Positions 40,340-49,980 are shown, numbered from the stretch's first letter. The stretch: 64,000 nucleotides of DNA from Enterococcus termitis (GCF_001730305.1 NZ_MIJY01000012.1:310001-374000); one strand, 5' to 3'. Translations and numbers: made by a program. The notes: generated by a model from the sequence alone, not told the origin.

Positions 40340-41683
40340 CTATGAATTGAGCAGATTTTTGATTTCAGCTACTTCTTTTTGGATTGCTGGATCTTTTTCC
40401 AATAATTGTTGGATTTTTTCATGGGCATGGATGACGGTTGTATGATCCTTGCCGCCAAATTCAGCACCAATTTTAGGTAAGGAGTTATCTGTCATCTCTC
40501 TAGAAAGATACATTGAAATTTGTCTAGGAACGACGATTGATTTCACTCTTTTTTTCCCTTTAAGATCTTTCAGCTGAATATGGTAATATTTTGCGACTTC
40601 CTCTTGGATCTGTAAGATAGAGAGATGATTTTGACTACCAACAGATTTCAATGATTTCAGTGCATCAGCTGCTAGACTTGTTGAAATATCTTCACCATTG
40701 ATCGTAGCATAGGCTTGAACTCGTACCAATGCACCTTCAAGTTCGCGAATATTGGAATCAATTTGTCCTGCAATATAGCTAAGCGTATCGTCGGGAATTT
40801 CCAAACGCTCTGCATCAGCTTTTTTTCGTAAAATAGCGATCCGTGTTTCCAAATCTGGAGGAGTAATATCAACAGATAAGCCCCAAGCGAAACGAGAAAC
40901 TAAACGTTCCGGTAATTTTGGAATATCATTGGGCGGCCGATCGCTGGTTAAAACAATTTGTTTATTTTCATTATACAAATCATTGAAGGTATGGAAAAAT
41001 TCTTCCAAGGTCGCTTCTTTTTCAGCCAAAAACTGAATATCATCGACAAGAAGCAAATCCACATTGCGGTACTCTTTTCTAAACTGTTCAGAATTCTTTG
41101 TTTGGATCGAATTGATGAACTCGTTTGTAAAGGTCTCACTGCTGACATATTTTACTTTGGCATCAGGGCGATTTTGCAGCATTTGATGACCGATCGCATG
41201 CATCAAGTGAGTTTTCCCTAAACCAACACCACCGTAAAAGAAGAGTGGATTATAGATCGAGCCGGGATCTTCTGCGACAACTAAAGCAGCTGCATGAGCC
41301 ATTTGATTGCCTTTTCCGATAACGAATGTGTCAAAAGAGTATTTCGGGTTCAACAAAGCCTTTTTACTGTGCTCTGAGATTTTTTCCGGAGTGACAGCTT
41401 CTTTTTTTTCTTCTTGAACGATCATCGCTTCTTTTTCATCGGTTACAACAAAATGAGGCATCACTTCAGCGCCAGTCAATTTAAAGCCGGTTTCAACGAT
41501 TTTTGCAGCTAAGTTTTTTTCCCAATAGTCTCTATGGACAGCAGAAGGAACTTCCAACCATAATTGATTATTTTCCAACTTTAGCGGTTGGGCTGTTTTG
41601 ATCCAAGCATCGAAACTTGGAGCAGATAAAACAGCTTGGTAAGTATTCTCAAGATCTTTCCAGAAACTTTCCATATCGGGCAT
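40340..41683 (-). CDS. dnaA: Chromosomal replication initiator protein DnaA
   Basis: DnaA (447 residues) binds the TTATCCACA boxes and opens oriC. It shows the N-terminal DnaB-interacting domain, a Glu/Lys-rich linker (about 85-110), AAA+ domain with Walker A GGVGLGKTHLMHAIG and LLVDDIQFL, and the C-terminal box-recognition motif GGKDHTTVIHA. The ATG follows AAGGAGG. It leads dnaA-dnaN. Confidence 0.98.
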   Translation of the reverse strand: MPDMESFWKDLENTYQAVLSAPSFDAWIKTAQPLKLENNQLWLEVPSAVHRDYWEKNLAAKIVETGFKLTGAEVMPHFVVTDEKEAMIVQEEKKEAVTPEKISEHSKKALLNPKYSFDTFVIGKGNQMAHAAALVVAEDPGSIYNPLFFYGGVGLGKTHLMHAIGHQMLQNRPDAKVKYVSSETFTNEFINSIQTKNSEQFRKEYRNVDLLLVDDIQFLAEKEATLEEFFHTFNDLYNENKQIVLTSDRPPNDIPKLPERLVSRFAWGLSVDITPPDLETRIAILRKKADAERLEIPDDTLSYIAGQIDSNIRELEGALVRVQAYATINGEDISTSLAADALKSLKSVGSQNHLSILQIQEEVAKYYHIQLKDLKGKKRVKSIVVPRQISMYLSREMTDNSLPKIGAEFGGKDHTTVIHAHEKIQQLLEKDPAIQKEVAEIKNLLNS

Positions 41684-41706
41684 ATAGCGACCTCCTTATT
41701 TTAAAA

Positions 41707-41795
41707 GTAGACTTGTTCAGATAAAACTGAAAATAGACTGTCGTGTAAATCAGAAACAATCTATTGTATCTTTTTTCCGAAAGATGGCTGGGTAA
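41707..41795. repeat. Dispersed repeat, family 2 (diverged unit C) in the dnaA leader
   Basis: AAAATAGACTG...ATCTTTTTTCCGAA then GATGGCTGG aligns with the menB-leader units (ATAGGAAAA...ATCTTTTTTCTGAA then GAGCTAGCC). Identity is partial and I judged it by eye. A further hairpin at about 41799-41850 (AAAAATAG...CTATTTTT) may be a fragment of the same family. Confidence 0.4.
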
Positions 41796-41912
41796 AGTTA
41801 AAAATAGAAAAGGAAATGACGTTCATGTGACCGAAATCCTATTTTTCTATATAAAAGGGCAGCACAAATATAAATAGATAAGCAAATAGAATTTTAGCAT
41901 TTTTTTGGAACT

Positions 41913-42214
41913 TTTTCCACAGGCAAACGTGAATTGTGGAAAAAAAATACACAGATGTCTAAAAGTTTATCCACAGATCGTGATTAGACAGTGGATTACA
42001 CTACTTTATTTTATTTATCCACAGCATCTTCTGTAAAACAAAATCAGTGAATACAAGCTTTTTTGAAAGTTATTCACAACAAGAAAATAAAATGTGCATA
42101 ACTTTTTCACACCATGTTTTTTTGTGTAAAAACTGGCTGAAAACCGAAAATAGCCGAAGTGAAGACAAAAAACTATCCACAGCTTATACAGATAATTTTA
42201 ACTTTTGTGGATAA
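41913..42214. other. oriC: oriC, upstream part: DnaA-box cluster
   Basis: Boxes seen: TTATCCACA at 41967-41975, 42015-42023 and (minus) 42206-42214; one-base variants TTTTCCACA 41913-41921, TTATTCACA 42070-42078, CTATCCACA 42173-42181, minus TGTGGAAAA 41935-41943 and TGTGCATAA 42093-42101, plus TTTTTCACA 42103-42111. This cluster between divergent dnaA and rpmH, with the second one at 40246-40337, gives the two-part oriC known in Firmicutes. Confidence 0.92.
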
Positions 42215-42254
42215 CTTTAGTGAATAAAGAGACAAAAATATTCCTGAAAATTTA

Positions 42255-42284
42255 TTGACAAACCTACCCAATACTAGGTATACT
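42255..42284 (+). promoter_or_regulatory. Sigma-A promoter of rpmH
   Basis: TTGACA (42255-42260) and TATACT (42279-42284), 18-bp spacer, about 55 bp upstream of the rpmH start. Confidence 0.8.
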
Positions 42285-42339
42285 ATCAAAGTATGTCTAT
42301 GTATTGATGGATAGTTACAATTTCAGGAGGTGGAACAAG

Positions 42340-42474
42340 ATGAAAAGAACATATCAACCAAACAAACGTAAACGTCAAAAAGTTCACGGATTCCGTAAAC
42401 GTATGAGCACAAAAAATGGTCGTAACGTATTAGCGAGCAGACGTCGTAAAGGTAGAAAAGTTATTTCAGCATAA
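42340..42474 (+). CDS. rpmH: 50S ribosomal protein L34
   Basis: L34 is a 44-residue, very basic protein of the large subunit: [20 protein letters not shown], then [15 protein letters not shown] and the KGRKVISA end. It is too short for many gene callers. The ATG lies ten bases after AGGAGG. As in nearly all bacteria it stands beside oriC, opposite to dnaA. A strong hairpin follows 38 bp downstream, so rnpA is probably transcribed separately. Confidence 0.98.
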   Translation: MKRTYQPNKRKRQKVHGFRKRMSTKNGRNVLASRRRKGRKVISA

Positions 42475-42511
42475 TTTATGTTGACTTTGAATAACGAATC
42501 AAATGAACTAT

Positions 42512-42564
42512 AAGAACCCTTTATTATCTTCACAATACATATGTGAAAATAATAAAGGGTTCTT
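42512..42564 (+). terminator. Terminator of rpmH
   Basis: AAGAACCCTTTATTAT...TCACA pairs with TGTGA...ATAATAAAGGGTTCTT, followed by TTGTTG; a 23-position stem with one internal mismatch. Confidence 0.85.
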
Positions 42565-42577
42565 TTGTTGTGAATCA

Positions 42578-43060
42578 CTGCGATTGGCTTCGCCAGAGCA
42601 GATGATGAACAATACTTGGCGACCAAAGGGAGCGAAGTGTCCATACTAGTGAATCACCAAACGCTTAACACTCAAATAAACAAAAGGCATCAATTAAGAA
42701 AAAAGTATCACAATTAAACTCCCACCACATAGTTTCGATCGTATCAATTTCTAAGAGCTAAAACTCTAAGAATTGAAGGACTGCGACTGGTTTTACCAGA
42801 GCAGATGATGAACAATACTTGGCGACTAAAGGGAGCGAAGTGTCCATACTAGTGAATCACCAAATGCTCAACATTCAATTAAACAAAAGGCATCAGCTAA
42901 GCAAAAAAATAACACAATAAAAACCCCACTACGTAGTTTCGATCACATCAATTTCTAAGCGCTAAAGATCAAAGTATTGAAACCCTATAACAGGCTTTGC
43001 TAGAGTTGGAGATAAACAATACTTAACAACCTAAGGAAGCAAACGGTCCTAAATAGCTTT
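42578..43060. repeat. Tandem repeat of about 203 bp between rpmH and rnpA (2.4 copies)
   Basis: Unit 1 (42578-42780) and unit 2 (42781-42982) are highly alike along their length; unit 3 (42983 to about 43060) is partial and decayed. Two small hairpins near the start of each unit are kept despite base changes: TGGC-TTC-GCCA in unit 1 versus TGGT-TTT-ACCA in unit 2, and TTGG-CGA-CCAA versus TTGG-CGA-CTAA. This suggests selection on RNA or DNA structure. No reading frame is conserved and no DnaA box occurs inside. Confidence 0.85.
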
Positions 43061-43428
43061 CTATCGTTTTTACCCTTTCAATTTAACTTCTTACTCTTTG
43101 AAGAGTCATCATTAACCAAAGAAAAAAGTGAAATTTACAAACGATGGTGTCGATCATAATCGCCAAACAATGATAGAACGACGTGACCAACAAATCAAAA
43201 TAAATGAGCATCAAAAAAACAAGACAAACATAAATCAACAAAATACCGTTCATTTTCCCTCGATATTTACAAGAAATAAAGTGAAAAAAAAGTCAATAAA
43301 TGATAATATATTGAATTAGAGTCAAGACATTCAAAATCTCAGGATATTTTCCTTGAAATTTGGAAAAAAATGACTGAACTATGCTATTATTGTAAGTGAG
43401 TAAAAAAGAAAGAAACAAAGGGATGCAG
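43061..43428. other. Intergenic, promoter region of rnpA
   Basis: An extended -10 TGCTATTAT (43382-43390) lies about 40 bp before rnpA. A 63-codon frame at 43128 has no ribosome site or protein-like composition and is rejected. Nothing else recognised. Confidence 0.5.
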
Positions 43429-43767
43429 ATGAAAAAATCCTATAGAGTAAAAAAAGAAAAAGAATTTCAGACCGTCTTTCAGCATAAGCAATCCTGCGCA
43501 AATAGAAGATTTGTGGTCTACGTTTTGGAAAAGCCAGAACAAAAGCATTTTCGAGTAGGCATTTCGGTTGGTAAAAAAATCGGTAATGCTGTTGTCAGAA
43601 ATGCTGTGAAGCGTAAAATCCGCACATCGATCTATCAGCTAAGAGAATCGCTCGAGCCAACATGTGATTTTATCATCATTGCCCGGCCAGGAGTGGAAGC
43701 GTTGACCTCAGAAGAAATTCACCGCAACATCACGCATGTCTTAAAACTTGCAAAAATTTTGAAATAA
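43429..43767 (+). CDS. rnpA: Ribonuclease P protein component
   Basis: RnpA (112 residues) assists the RNase P RNA in cutting tRNA 5' leaders. The [15 protein letters not shown] start and the RNA-binding segment [19 protein letters not shown] are typical. The ATG at 43429, five bases after AAAGGGA, matches the family; an in-frame upstream start at 43396 is unlikely. It is followed by yidC and jag in one probable transcript. Confidence 0.96.
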   Translation: MKKSYRVKKEKEFQTVFQHKQSCANRRFVVYVLEKPEQKHFRVGISVGKKIGNAVVRNAVKRKIRTSIYQLRESLEPTCDFIIIARPGVEALTSEEIHRNITHVLKLAKILK

Positions 43768-43782
43768 GAGAGGAACAGTTTT

Positions 43783-44610
43783 GTGAAGAAGTATAAACGT
43801 TTATTATTGATGGCAGGTTTAATTTCCTTGATTTTTGTATTATCTGCCTGTGGAACAGCACCGATTAATGAAAATAGTACAGGAATCTGGGATCGTTATA
43901 TTGTCTATTATTTCGCTGAAGCGATCAAGTTTTTATCCATTTCAGCAAATACTGGGATCGGGATCATCCTGTTTACTTTAGTGATTCGGATCATTTTATT
44001 ACCATTGATGCATTTCCAAACGAAGAGCATGCGTAAAACACAAGAACTACAACCTAAATTAAAAGCACTGCAAAAACAATATTCGTCAAAAGATCCGGAA
44101 ACACAACGTTTATTCCGTGAAGAACAACAGAAATTGTATGCAGAAAACAATGTTAATCCATATGCTGGATGTTTACCCTTATTGATCCAAATGCCGATCA
44201 TGATGGCGTTGTACCAATCGATCTCTCGTGTTCCAGAATTGAAACAAGGAAGTTTCATGTGGTTGAACTTAGGTAAACCAGATCCATATTTGATCTTACC
44301 GATCCTTGCGGCGGTCTTTACTTTTGCCAGTACTTATTTAACAAGTATGAGTCAGCTGGAATCAAATGCCTCATTGAAGATCATGAATTTTGCAATGCCA
44401 GTGATGATTTTCGTGATGGGGATGAGTTTGGCTAGTGGACTATCACTATATTGGGTGGTTTCTAATGCGTTCCAAGTAGGACAAACGTTATTAATCAATA
44501 ACCCATTCAAGATTCGGAAAGAACGCGCTGAAGCAGAACGACAAGTAAAAGAACGTGAAAAAGCGTTGAAGAAAGCAATGAATCCAAAGAAAAAAAATAA
44601 GAAAAAATAA
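43783..44610 (+). CDS. yidC: Membrane protein insertase YidC (lipoprotein type)
   Basis: YidC/SpoIIIJ inserts proteins into the cytoplasmic membrane. The 275-residue product has a lipoprotein signal (LISLIFVLSAC, Cys at about 23), five membrane segments, the conserved NPYAGCLPLLIQMPI region and a Lys/Arg-rich C-terminus that contacts ribosomes. The start is GTG at 43783. It lies 15 bp after rnpA and before jag, a conserved order. Confidence 0.95.
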   Translation: MKKYKRLLLMAGLISLIFVLSACGTAPINENSTGIWDRYIVYYFAEAIKFLSISANTGIGIILFTLVIRIILLPLMHFQTKSMRKTQELQPKLKALQKQYSSKDPETQRLFREEQQKLYAENNVNPYAGCLPLLIQMPIMMALYQSISRVPELKQGSFMWLNLGKPDPYLILPILAAVFTFASTYLTSMSQLESNASLKIMNFAMPVMIFVMGMSLASGLSLYWVVSNAFQVGQTLLINNPFKIRKERAEAERQVKEREKALKKAMNPKKKNKKK

Positions 44611-44625
44611 AAGGAGGTTTTCCGG

Positions 44626-45399
44626 GTGCCGGTTTATGAGGGAAACACAATCGAAGAAGCAACAACTAAGGGCTTACACGCACTGAATTTGACAAAAGAA
44701 GAAGTAGAGATCAACGTGATCTCAGATGCCAAAAAAGGGTTTTTAGGCTTTGGTAAAAAGCTTGCACAAGTTTCGATCGAACCTACGGTCAGTGAACAGA
44801 TATCAGAAGCTGTAGAAGAAGTCGTTGAAGATATTATTGTGACAGACGAGGAGAGTAAAGCAGAAGCTGCGGTTGAAGAATTGCTGTCTGCCCAAACGGC
44901 TAACACCTCTGAACCGAAACTTTTGGAAAATCTTGAAGATGAAGAAGCAATTACTGAATTAGCCTTATATTTAACGGCAATTTCAAAAGAATTGAACGCA
45001 CCCGCATTGGTTCGTTTAGAACGCAGTGAAGGGTTGCTGATCTTCCATTTAGATACAGATAAGCAAGGAATTTTGATTGGAAAACATGGTCGTGTACTAA
45101 ATGCTCTGCAATACTTAGCACAAGTATTTGTACACCGTGTAGCTGCTAATAAGTTATCAGTTGTTGTCAATGTTGGTGATTACCGTGAAAAACGCCAAGC
45201 GATTTTACAACGATTAGCAGAAAGAACAGCTGAAAAAGTCAAACAAACAGGTCGTCCGGTTTTTCTTGAACCTATGCCTGCTTTTGAGAGAAAACAAATT
45301 CACTTTACCCTAAGTAAAGACGATCAGATCCAAACTCATTCAGAAGGTGATGAACCGTATCGCTATTTAGTGGTTGAACCTGCAAAAAAACATTTTTAA
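44626..45399 (+). CDS. jag: RNA-binding protein Jag (KhpB/EloR)
   Basis: The 257-residue protein has a Jag_N domain (VYEGNTIEEATTKGLHAL), an acidic linker (about 65-110), a KH domain (GILIGKHGRVLNALQYLAQV) and a terminal R3H domain (RKQIHFTLSKD...SEGDEPYRYLVV). In lactic bacteria it is tied to cell elongation and RNA binding with KhpA. The start is GTG at 44626, after AGGAGGT. Confidence 0.95.
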   Translation: MPVYEGNTIEEATTKGLHALNLTKEEVEINVISDAKKGFLGFGKKLAQVSIEPTVSEQISEAVEEVVEDIIVTDEESKAEAAVEELLSAQTANTSEPKLLENLEDEEAITELALYLTAISKELNAPALVRLERSEGLLIFHLDTDKQGILIGKHGRVLNALQYLAQVFVHRVAANKLSVVVNVGDYREKRQAILQRLAERTAEKVKQTGRPVFLEPMPAFERKQIHFTLSKDDQIQTHSEGDEPYRYLVVEPAKKHF

Positions 45400-45404
45400 T
45401 AGAA

Positions 45405-45583
45405 AAAATGAGTGGGACATAACTCTTCGAGTCATGTCCCACTCACTTGTAATCCGAATAAACGGTGGGAGCAGAAGCAATCACTTCGGAAATAAGCTGA
45501 AATTGCTGTGAAACACAGTGAGGCACGAGCTGATGTAGAACAGTACCTACCTGGTTCTCGGGATTAAACACTTCTGTCCCATC
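45405..45583. repeat. Terminator hairpin plus family 1 dispersed repeat (copy 3)
   Basis: A hairpin GAGTGGGACATAACTC-TTC-GAGTCATGTCCCACTC (45408-45444; arms 16 bases each) ends the rnpA-yidC-jag transcript. It is followed by CCGAATAAACGG...CTTCGGAAATAAGC, the core of the family seen at 7590 and 8700; the second half has diverged and lost the long stem. Confidence 0.65.
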
Positions 45584-45625
45584 CTCATTAATTAGCTAAT
45601 TGAGTGTCGTTATCTAAAAAATACA

Positions 45626-45654
45626 TTGACAAACACAGTCAAACAAAGTATATT
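45626..45654 (+). promoter_or_regulatory. Sigma-A promoter of a candidate small RNA
   Basis: TTGACA (45626-45631) and TATATT (45649-45654) with a 17-bp spacer; no open reading frame follows on this strand. Confidence 0.75.
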
Positions 45655-45660
45655 TTAAGA

Positions 45661-45755
45661 CGAAATCATTCTTATCAACGTACAAAATACGATGATAAAG
45701 TAGTTGAAGCATTCGTGCTTCTTCCGGCCTGGTTCTTTTGGATCAGGTTTTTTTT
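45661..45755 (+). ncRNA. Candidate small RNA (about 95 nt)
   Basis: From the expected start near 45661 the sequence forms ATCA-ACGT.../...ACGATGAT and GAAGC-ATTCGT-GCTTC hairpins, then a terminator CCTGGTTC-TTTT-GGATCAGG with eight T. Promoter, structured body and terminator are in register and there is no reading frame with a ribosome site. It overlaps no gene; its end is three bases from the stop of the convergent YbjQ-like gene. Target unknown. Confidence 0.6.
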
Positions 45756-45757
45756 AT

Positions 45758-46099
45758 TTAGCCAATCGTAGTCTGTGTAAATTGAACAACAGTACCGTAG
45801 GCAAAAATTTCCACGACCCATTTTCCTTGATACTCTACATATTTTTCTTCAAAATGACAATTGATGACCGCGTCTGCTTCATATTCAAAAGCAATTTCTT
45901 TTAGTTGGCGATAGACACCGCTGAATACTTCATTAGCGTTGACATCTGGTGAAAATAAATCTGTTTCGATTCGATCTGTCGCAAAAACGATATCTCGAAC
46001 GATATATTTTTTATTGACGTTCCCAGTTGATAAAGTAATGCTGCTTAAACGATTTTCTAACTCCTCTGCAGATAATCCATCTTTTTTTCCTTTTCTCAT
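45758..46099 (-). CDS. YbjQ/UPF0145-like heavy-metal-binding-domain protein
   Basis: A 113-residue cytoplasmic protein. The VNANEVFSGVYRQLKEIAFEYEADAVINCHFE region corresponds (residues about 53-85) to the YbjQ-type domain in which a long helix is followed by A-x-A-V-x-x-x-x-F-x-E. Function of the family is unknown. The ATG follows AGGAGG. It runs opposite to its neighbours and lies between two candidate RNAs. Confidence 0.65.
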   Translation of the reverse strand: MRKGKKDGLSAEELENRLSSITLSTGNVNKKYIVRDIVFATDRIETDLFSPDVNANEVFSGVYRQLKEIAFEYEADAVINCHFEEKYVEYQGKWVVEIFAYGTVVQFTQTTIG

Positions 46100-46189
46100 G
46101 ATAAAGACCTCCTGTCTTAGATATATTCATTTTAATGATAATAGGTGAGAAATGCAAAGCTAACCACTACAAGTCGAAAAGAAATAATC

Positions 46190-46301
46190 TTGCGAAAAAA
46201 ATGAAATTATGCTATTCTATGTCCAGAATTAAATAGGAATTGATGCAGTGAAAGTGCTAGATCCAACCTGAAAAAATAGGGGTGGAGTGGGCGCTTTTTT
46301 T
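46190..46301 (+). ncRNA. Promoter and terminated leader or small RNA upstream of mnmE
   Basis: TTGCGA (46190-46195) and TGC-TATTCT (46213-46218), 17-bp spacer, start RNA near 46225. A hairpin follows: AAAGTGC (46251-46257) with GCGCTTT (46291-46297) and an inner CCAACC...GGGGTGG stem, then seven T. It lies 58 bp before mnmE, so it is either a small RNA or an attenuator for mnmE-mnmG. Confidence 0.5.
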
Positions 46302-46359
46302 GTAGTCAAAAATGAGTATATACATAAAATAGGCTATTTTTTAAGAAAGGAAGTCACTC

Positions 46360-47757
46360 ATGCAACAAGTTACCTTAGAATTTGATACGATCGCAGCTAT
46401 CTCCACGCCGCCTGGCGAAGGGGCGATCAGTATTGTCCGTTTAAGTGGAGATGACGCGATTACGATCGCAGATAAAGTGTACCGCTCAGGCACCAAGCAG
46501 CTGCTGGATGTACCAACTCATACGATTCACTATGGACATATCGTCGATCCAAAAGACGATCACTTATTAGATGAAGTCATGGTTTCTGTTATGCGGGCAC
46601 CAAAAACATTTACCCGGGAAGATGTCGTTGAAATCAACTGTCATGGCGGGATCGTTGTCGTCAATCAATTACTGCAGCTGTTATTGAGAGAAGGAGCGCG
46701 TTTAGCTGAACCAGGAGAATTTACCAAACGGGCATTTTTGAATGGACGAATGGACTTATCACAGGCAGAAGCAGTGATGGATTTGATCCGAGCCAAAACA
46801 GATAGAGCGATGCAAGTCGCTTTGGATCAGCTAGATGGGAATTTATCAACGTTGATTCGTTCATTGCGCCAGGAAATTTTAGAAACATTGGCACAAGTGG
46901 AAGTCAATATCGATTATCCAGAATACGATGATGTCGAAGAGCTAACAACCAAATTACTGCTGGAAAAAGCTGGCTTTGTAAAAGGACAGATCGAAGCATT
47001 ATTGACGACAGCTAAACAAGGAAAAATTTTACGTGAAGGATTGAGTACAGCAATCATTGGACGGCCGAATGTTGGAAAATCCAGCTTGCTGAACCATTTG
47101 TTACGCGAAGAAAAAGCGATCGTAACTGATATTGCAGGAACCACTCGAGATGTGATTGAGGAATATGTCAATGTACGCGGCGTTCCGTTAAAACTGATTG
47201 ATACAGCGGGGATTCGTGAAACAGAAGACATCGTGGAGCGGATTGGTGTAGAACGCAGCCGCAAAGCTTTAGCAGAATCAGACTTGATTTTACTAGTTTT
47301 AAACCAGAACGAAGCATTATCAGAAGAAGATAAACACTTACTAACAGCTACTGATGGGTTAAAACGGATCATCTTATTAAATAAAATGGATTTACCGTCT
47401 GTATTGGACAAAGAAGAATTAAAACAGTTGGTGAAAGAAGAAGAAATCTTACCTGTATCTGTTTTATCAAATACTGGAATGGATGCTTTAGAACTAAAAA
47501 TCGCTGATCTATTCTTCGGTGGACAAACAGCCGAAAAAGATGCTACCTATGTTTCCAATACTCGTCATATCGCACTATTGGATCAAGCAGCGATTGCTTT
47601 AGACGAAGTGATTCGTGGAATAGAAGCTGGCATGCCAGTCGATTTAGTACAGATGGACATGACGCGTTGCTGGGATTTCTTAGGTGAAATCGTCGGTGAC
47701 AGTGTCCAAGATGAACTGATCACTCAATTATTCAGTCAATTTTGTTTAGGAAAATAG
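46360..47757 (+). CDS. mnmE: tRNA modification GTPase MnmE
   Basis: MnmE (465 residues) works with MnmG to modify the wobble uridine of certain tRNAs. It has the N-terminal folate-binding domain ([18 protein letters not shown]), helical domain, inserted Ras-like G domain ([24 protein letters not shown]) and the C-terminal CLGK with the essential Cys. The ATG follows GAAAGGAAG. MnmG follows 13 bp later. Confidence 0.97.
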   Translation: MQQVTLEFDTIAAISTPPGEGAISIVRLSGDDAITIADKVYRSGTKQLLDVPTHTIHYGHIVDPKDDHLLDEVMVSVMRAPKTFTREDVVEINCHGGIVVVNQLLQLLLREGARLAEPGEFTKRAFLNGRMDLSQAEAVMDLIRAKTDRAMQVALDQLDGNLSTLIRSLRQEILETLAQVEVNIDYPEYDDVEELTTKLLLEKAGFVKGQIEALLTTAKQGKILREGLSTAIIGRPNVGKSSLLNHLLREEKAIVTDIAGTTRDVIEEYVNVRGVPLKLIDTAGIRETEDIVERIGVERSRKALAESDLILLVLNQNEALSEEDKHLLTATDGLKRIILLNKMDLPSVLDKEELKQLVKEEEILPVSVLSNTGMDALELKIADLFFGGQTAEKDATYVSNTRHIALLDQAAIALDEVIRGIEAGMPVDLVQMDMTRCWDFLGEIVGDSVQDELITQLFSQFCLGK

Positions 47758-47770
47758 AGAGGAAGAGTCG

Positions 47771-49669
47771 ATGAATCAATTTAAAGCAGAATCGTATGAT
47801 GTAATCGTTGTTGGAGCAGGACATGCTGGCTCAGAAGCCGCCCTAGCTTCCGCACGTATGGGCAGCAAAACCCTCCTTTTAACGATCAATTTAGATATGG
47901 TGGCATTTATGCCTTGTAACCCTTCTGTCGGCGGACCAGCCAAAGGTGTAGTAGTCAGAGAAATCGATGCCTTAGGTGGAGAAATGGGTCGTAATATAGA
48001 CAAAACATACATCCAAATGCGGATGCTGAACACAGGAAAAGGTCCTGCGGTTCGCGCCTTGCGCGCCCAAGCAGACAAACACGCCTATGCTTCAGAAATG
48101 AAGCACACGATCGAAAAAACAGAGAACCTAACACTACGTCAAGGAGTAGTTGAAAAACTGATTGTAGAAGACGGCCTCTGTCAAGGTGTAGTTACAACCA
48201 CTGGCGCTGAATACCATAGCAGTGCGGTGATCATTACTGCTGGAACTGCTTTGCGCGGGGAAATCATTATTGGTGAATTGAAATATTCTTCTGGGCCAAA
48301 TAATTCATTACCTTCGATCGGTTTAGCAGATCATTTAAAAGAATTAGGACTAGAAATGGATCGTTTTAAAACAGGAACTCCTCCGCGTGTAAAATCAAGC
48401 ACCATCGATTATTCGGTAACAGAAGAACAACCTGGCGATGAAAAACCAAATCATTTTAGCTTTAGCACGCCAGATGATGCTTATAATTTGGAACAGCGTT
48501 CTTGCTGGTTGACTTATACAAACGAAGGAACTCACGAGATCATTCAGAAAAATCTCCATCGTGCACCAATGTTTACAGGAATCGTGGAAGGTGTAGGCGC
48601 CCGCTATTGTCCATCGATCGAGGATAAAATCGTTCGTTTTTCTGACAAGCCGCGTCATCAGTTATTTTTAGAACCTGAAGGATTGAATACGGAAGAGGTT
48701 TACGTGCAAGGATTGTCAACATCATTACCAGAAGATGTGCAAACAGAAGTACTTCACTCAATTGCAGGCTTGGAAAAAGCTGAAATGATGCGAACAGGTT
48801 ATGCTATCGAGTATGATGTAGTCGTACCCCATCAACTACGTCCAACATTGGAAACAAAAATTATTGAAAATCTCTTTACTGCTGGTCAAACCAACGGAAC
48901 AAGCGGCTATGAAGAAGCTGCTGGTCAAGGCTTGATCGCTGGGATCAATGCTGCTTTGAAAGTCCAAGGAAAAGAACCATTCGTCATGAAACGTAGTGAT
49001 GGTTATATCGGTGTGATGATCGATGATTTGGTAACAAAAGGAACAAATGAACCTTATCGTTTACTAACATCAAGAGCAGAATATCGTTTGATTTTACGTC
49101 ATGATAATGCCGATTTGCGTTTAACAGAACAAGGTCATGAGATCGGTTTAGTGAAAGAAGAGCAGTATACAGCATATCTTGCAAAGAAAAAAGCAGTGGA
49201 AGCAGAAATCGCTCGTCTAAGTTCAGTCAGAGTGAAGCCTACAGCGGACGTACAAGCCTTTTTAGAGGCGAAAGGATCTGTACCGCTAAAAGATGGCGTT
49301 CTAGCAAGTGACTTCTTAAAACGCCCAGAAATGACCTATTACGAAGTGACTCAATTCATCCCTACAGCTGATGAAAAACTAGATGAAAAAGTCATCGAAC
49401 AAGTAGAAATCCAAATCAAATATGAAGGCTATATCAAAAAAGCATTAGAGAAAGTCGATAAATTAAAACGCATGGAAGCCAAACGCATTCCAGAAAACAT
49501 CGATTACGACGCGATTAATGGACTAGCAACAGAGGCAAAACAAAAACTACAAAAAATCCAACCAGAAACTATTGCCCAAGCAAGCCGAATCAGCGGAGTA
49601 AATCCGGCTGATATCTCGATATTGATGGTGTATATTGAACAAGGCAAGATAGCGAAGGTTAAGCCTTAG
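47771..49669 (+). CDS. mnmG: tRNA uridine-5-carboxymethylaminomethyl modification enzyme MnmG
   Basis: MnmG (GidA, 632 residues) is the FAD- and NADH-dependent partner of Mnm[20 protein letters not shown] is the FAD site; [34 protein letters not shown] and [16 protein letters not shown] are conserved, and the C-terminal helical domain is full length (ARISGV-like [11 protein letters not shown]). It ends the replication/translation block; the sequence beyond is accessory. Confidence 0.97.
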   Translation: MNQFKAESYDVIVVGAGHAGSEAALASARMGSKTLLLTINLDMVAFMPCNPSVGGPAKGVVVREIDALGGEMGRNIDKTYIQMRMLNTGKGPAVRALRAQADKHAYASEMKHTIEKTENLTLRQGVVEKLIVEDGLCQGVVTTTGAEYHSSAVIITAGTALRGEIIIGELKYSSGPNNSLPSIGLADHLKELGLEMDRFKTGTPPRVKSSTIDYSVTEEQPGDEKPNHFSFSTPDDAYNLEQRSCWLTYTNEGTHEIIQKNLHRAPMFTGIVEGVGARYCPSIEDKIVRFSDKPRHQLFLEPEGLNTEEVYVQGLSTSLPEDVQTEVLHSIAGLEKAEMMRTGYAIEYDVVVPHQLRPTLETKIIENLFTAGQTNGTSGYEEAAGQGLIAGINAALKVQGKEPFVMKRSDGYIGVMIDDLVTKGTNEPYRLLTSRAEYRLILRHDNADLRLTEQGHEIGLVKEEQYTAYLAKKKAVEAEIARLSSVRVKPTADVQAFLEAKGSVPLKDGVLASDFLKRPEMTYYEVTQFIPTADEKLDEKVIEQVEIQIKYEGYIKKALEKVDKLKRMEAKRIPENIDYDAINGLATEAKQKLQKIQPETIAQASRISGVNPADISILMVYIEQGKIAKVKP

Positions 49670-49734
49670 AATACTTATATACCAATGTTTACAGGGAGTT
49701 CAATATACACCAAAACTTTATTGAATAAACTTTT

Positions 49735-49980
49735 TTAAAACGCCATATATTGAGGAAATTTTTCGGCAGTTTCATCTTGCTTTGTTTGCGTTACCTTGAT
49801 ATAAATATCTGTTGTGATTTTTGTTGATTTGTTTACATGAGTAGAGTAAGACTTGTAAAGATATTAACGATCACGATATAAAACAGAATTACTAAAAATC
49901 ACGTTGTTCTCAACATGCTTATCTCTTAGACCTAGAGAAAGTTTTTGTTGGATGATGTGGTTTTTCCATTTATAAGCCAT
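49735..49980 (-). pseudogene. Remnant of a phage-type tyrosine integrase
   Basis: On the minus strand one frame reads MAYKWKNHIIQQKLSLGL, continues to VLYRDR, meets an in-frame TAA, then goes on with YLYKSYSTHVNKSTKITTD, YIKVTQTKQDETAEKF and stops. The last part is the C-terminal end of phage and Tn-type integrases (DIYxxVT...ETAxKF, with the catalytic Tyr in DIY). The conserved R-H-R core is absent, so it has a stop and an internal deletion. No attachment site was identified. Confidence 0.55.

Noticed and set aside
42384-42644. An 86-codon minus-strand frame over rpmH and its terminator
   Set aside because: It is antisense to rpmH and crosses the terminator and the repeat; no support.
42578-43060. 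CRISPR array as explanation of the tandem repeat
   Set aside because: Unit length of about 203 bp with continuous similarity and no short-repeat/unique-spacer pattern.
43128-43319. A 63-codon frame between the tandem repeat and rnpA
   Set aside because: No Shine-Dalgarno site, low-complexity Asn/Lys-rich sequence as expected from AT-rich DNA.
44634-45170. A 178-codon frame antisense to jag
   Set aside because: It is Ser-rich, as expected for the shadow of a Glu/Ala-rich gene, and jag is clearly real.
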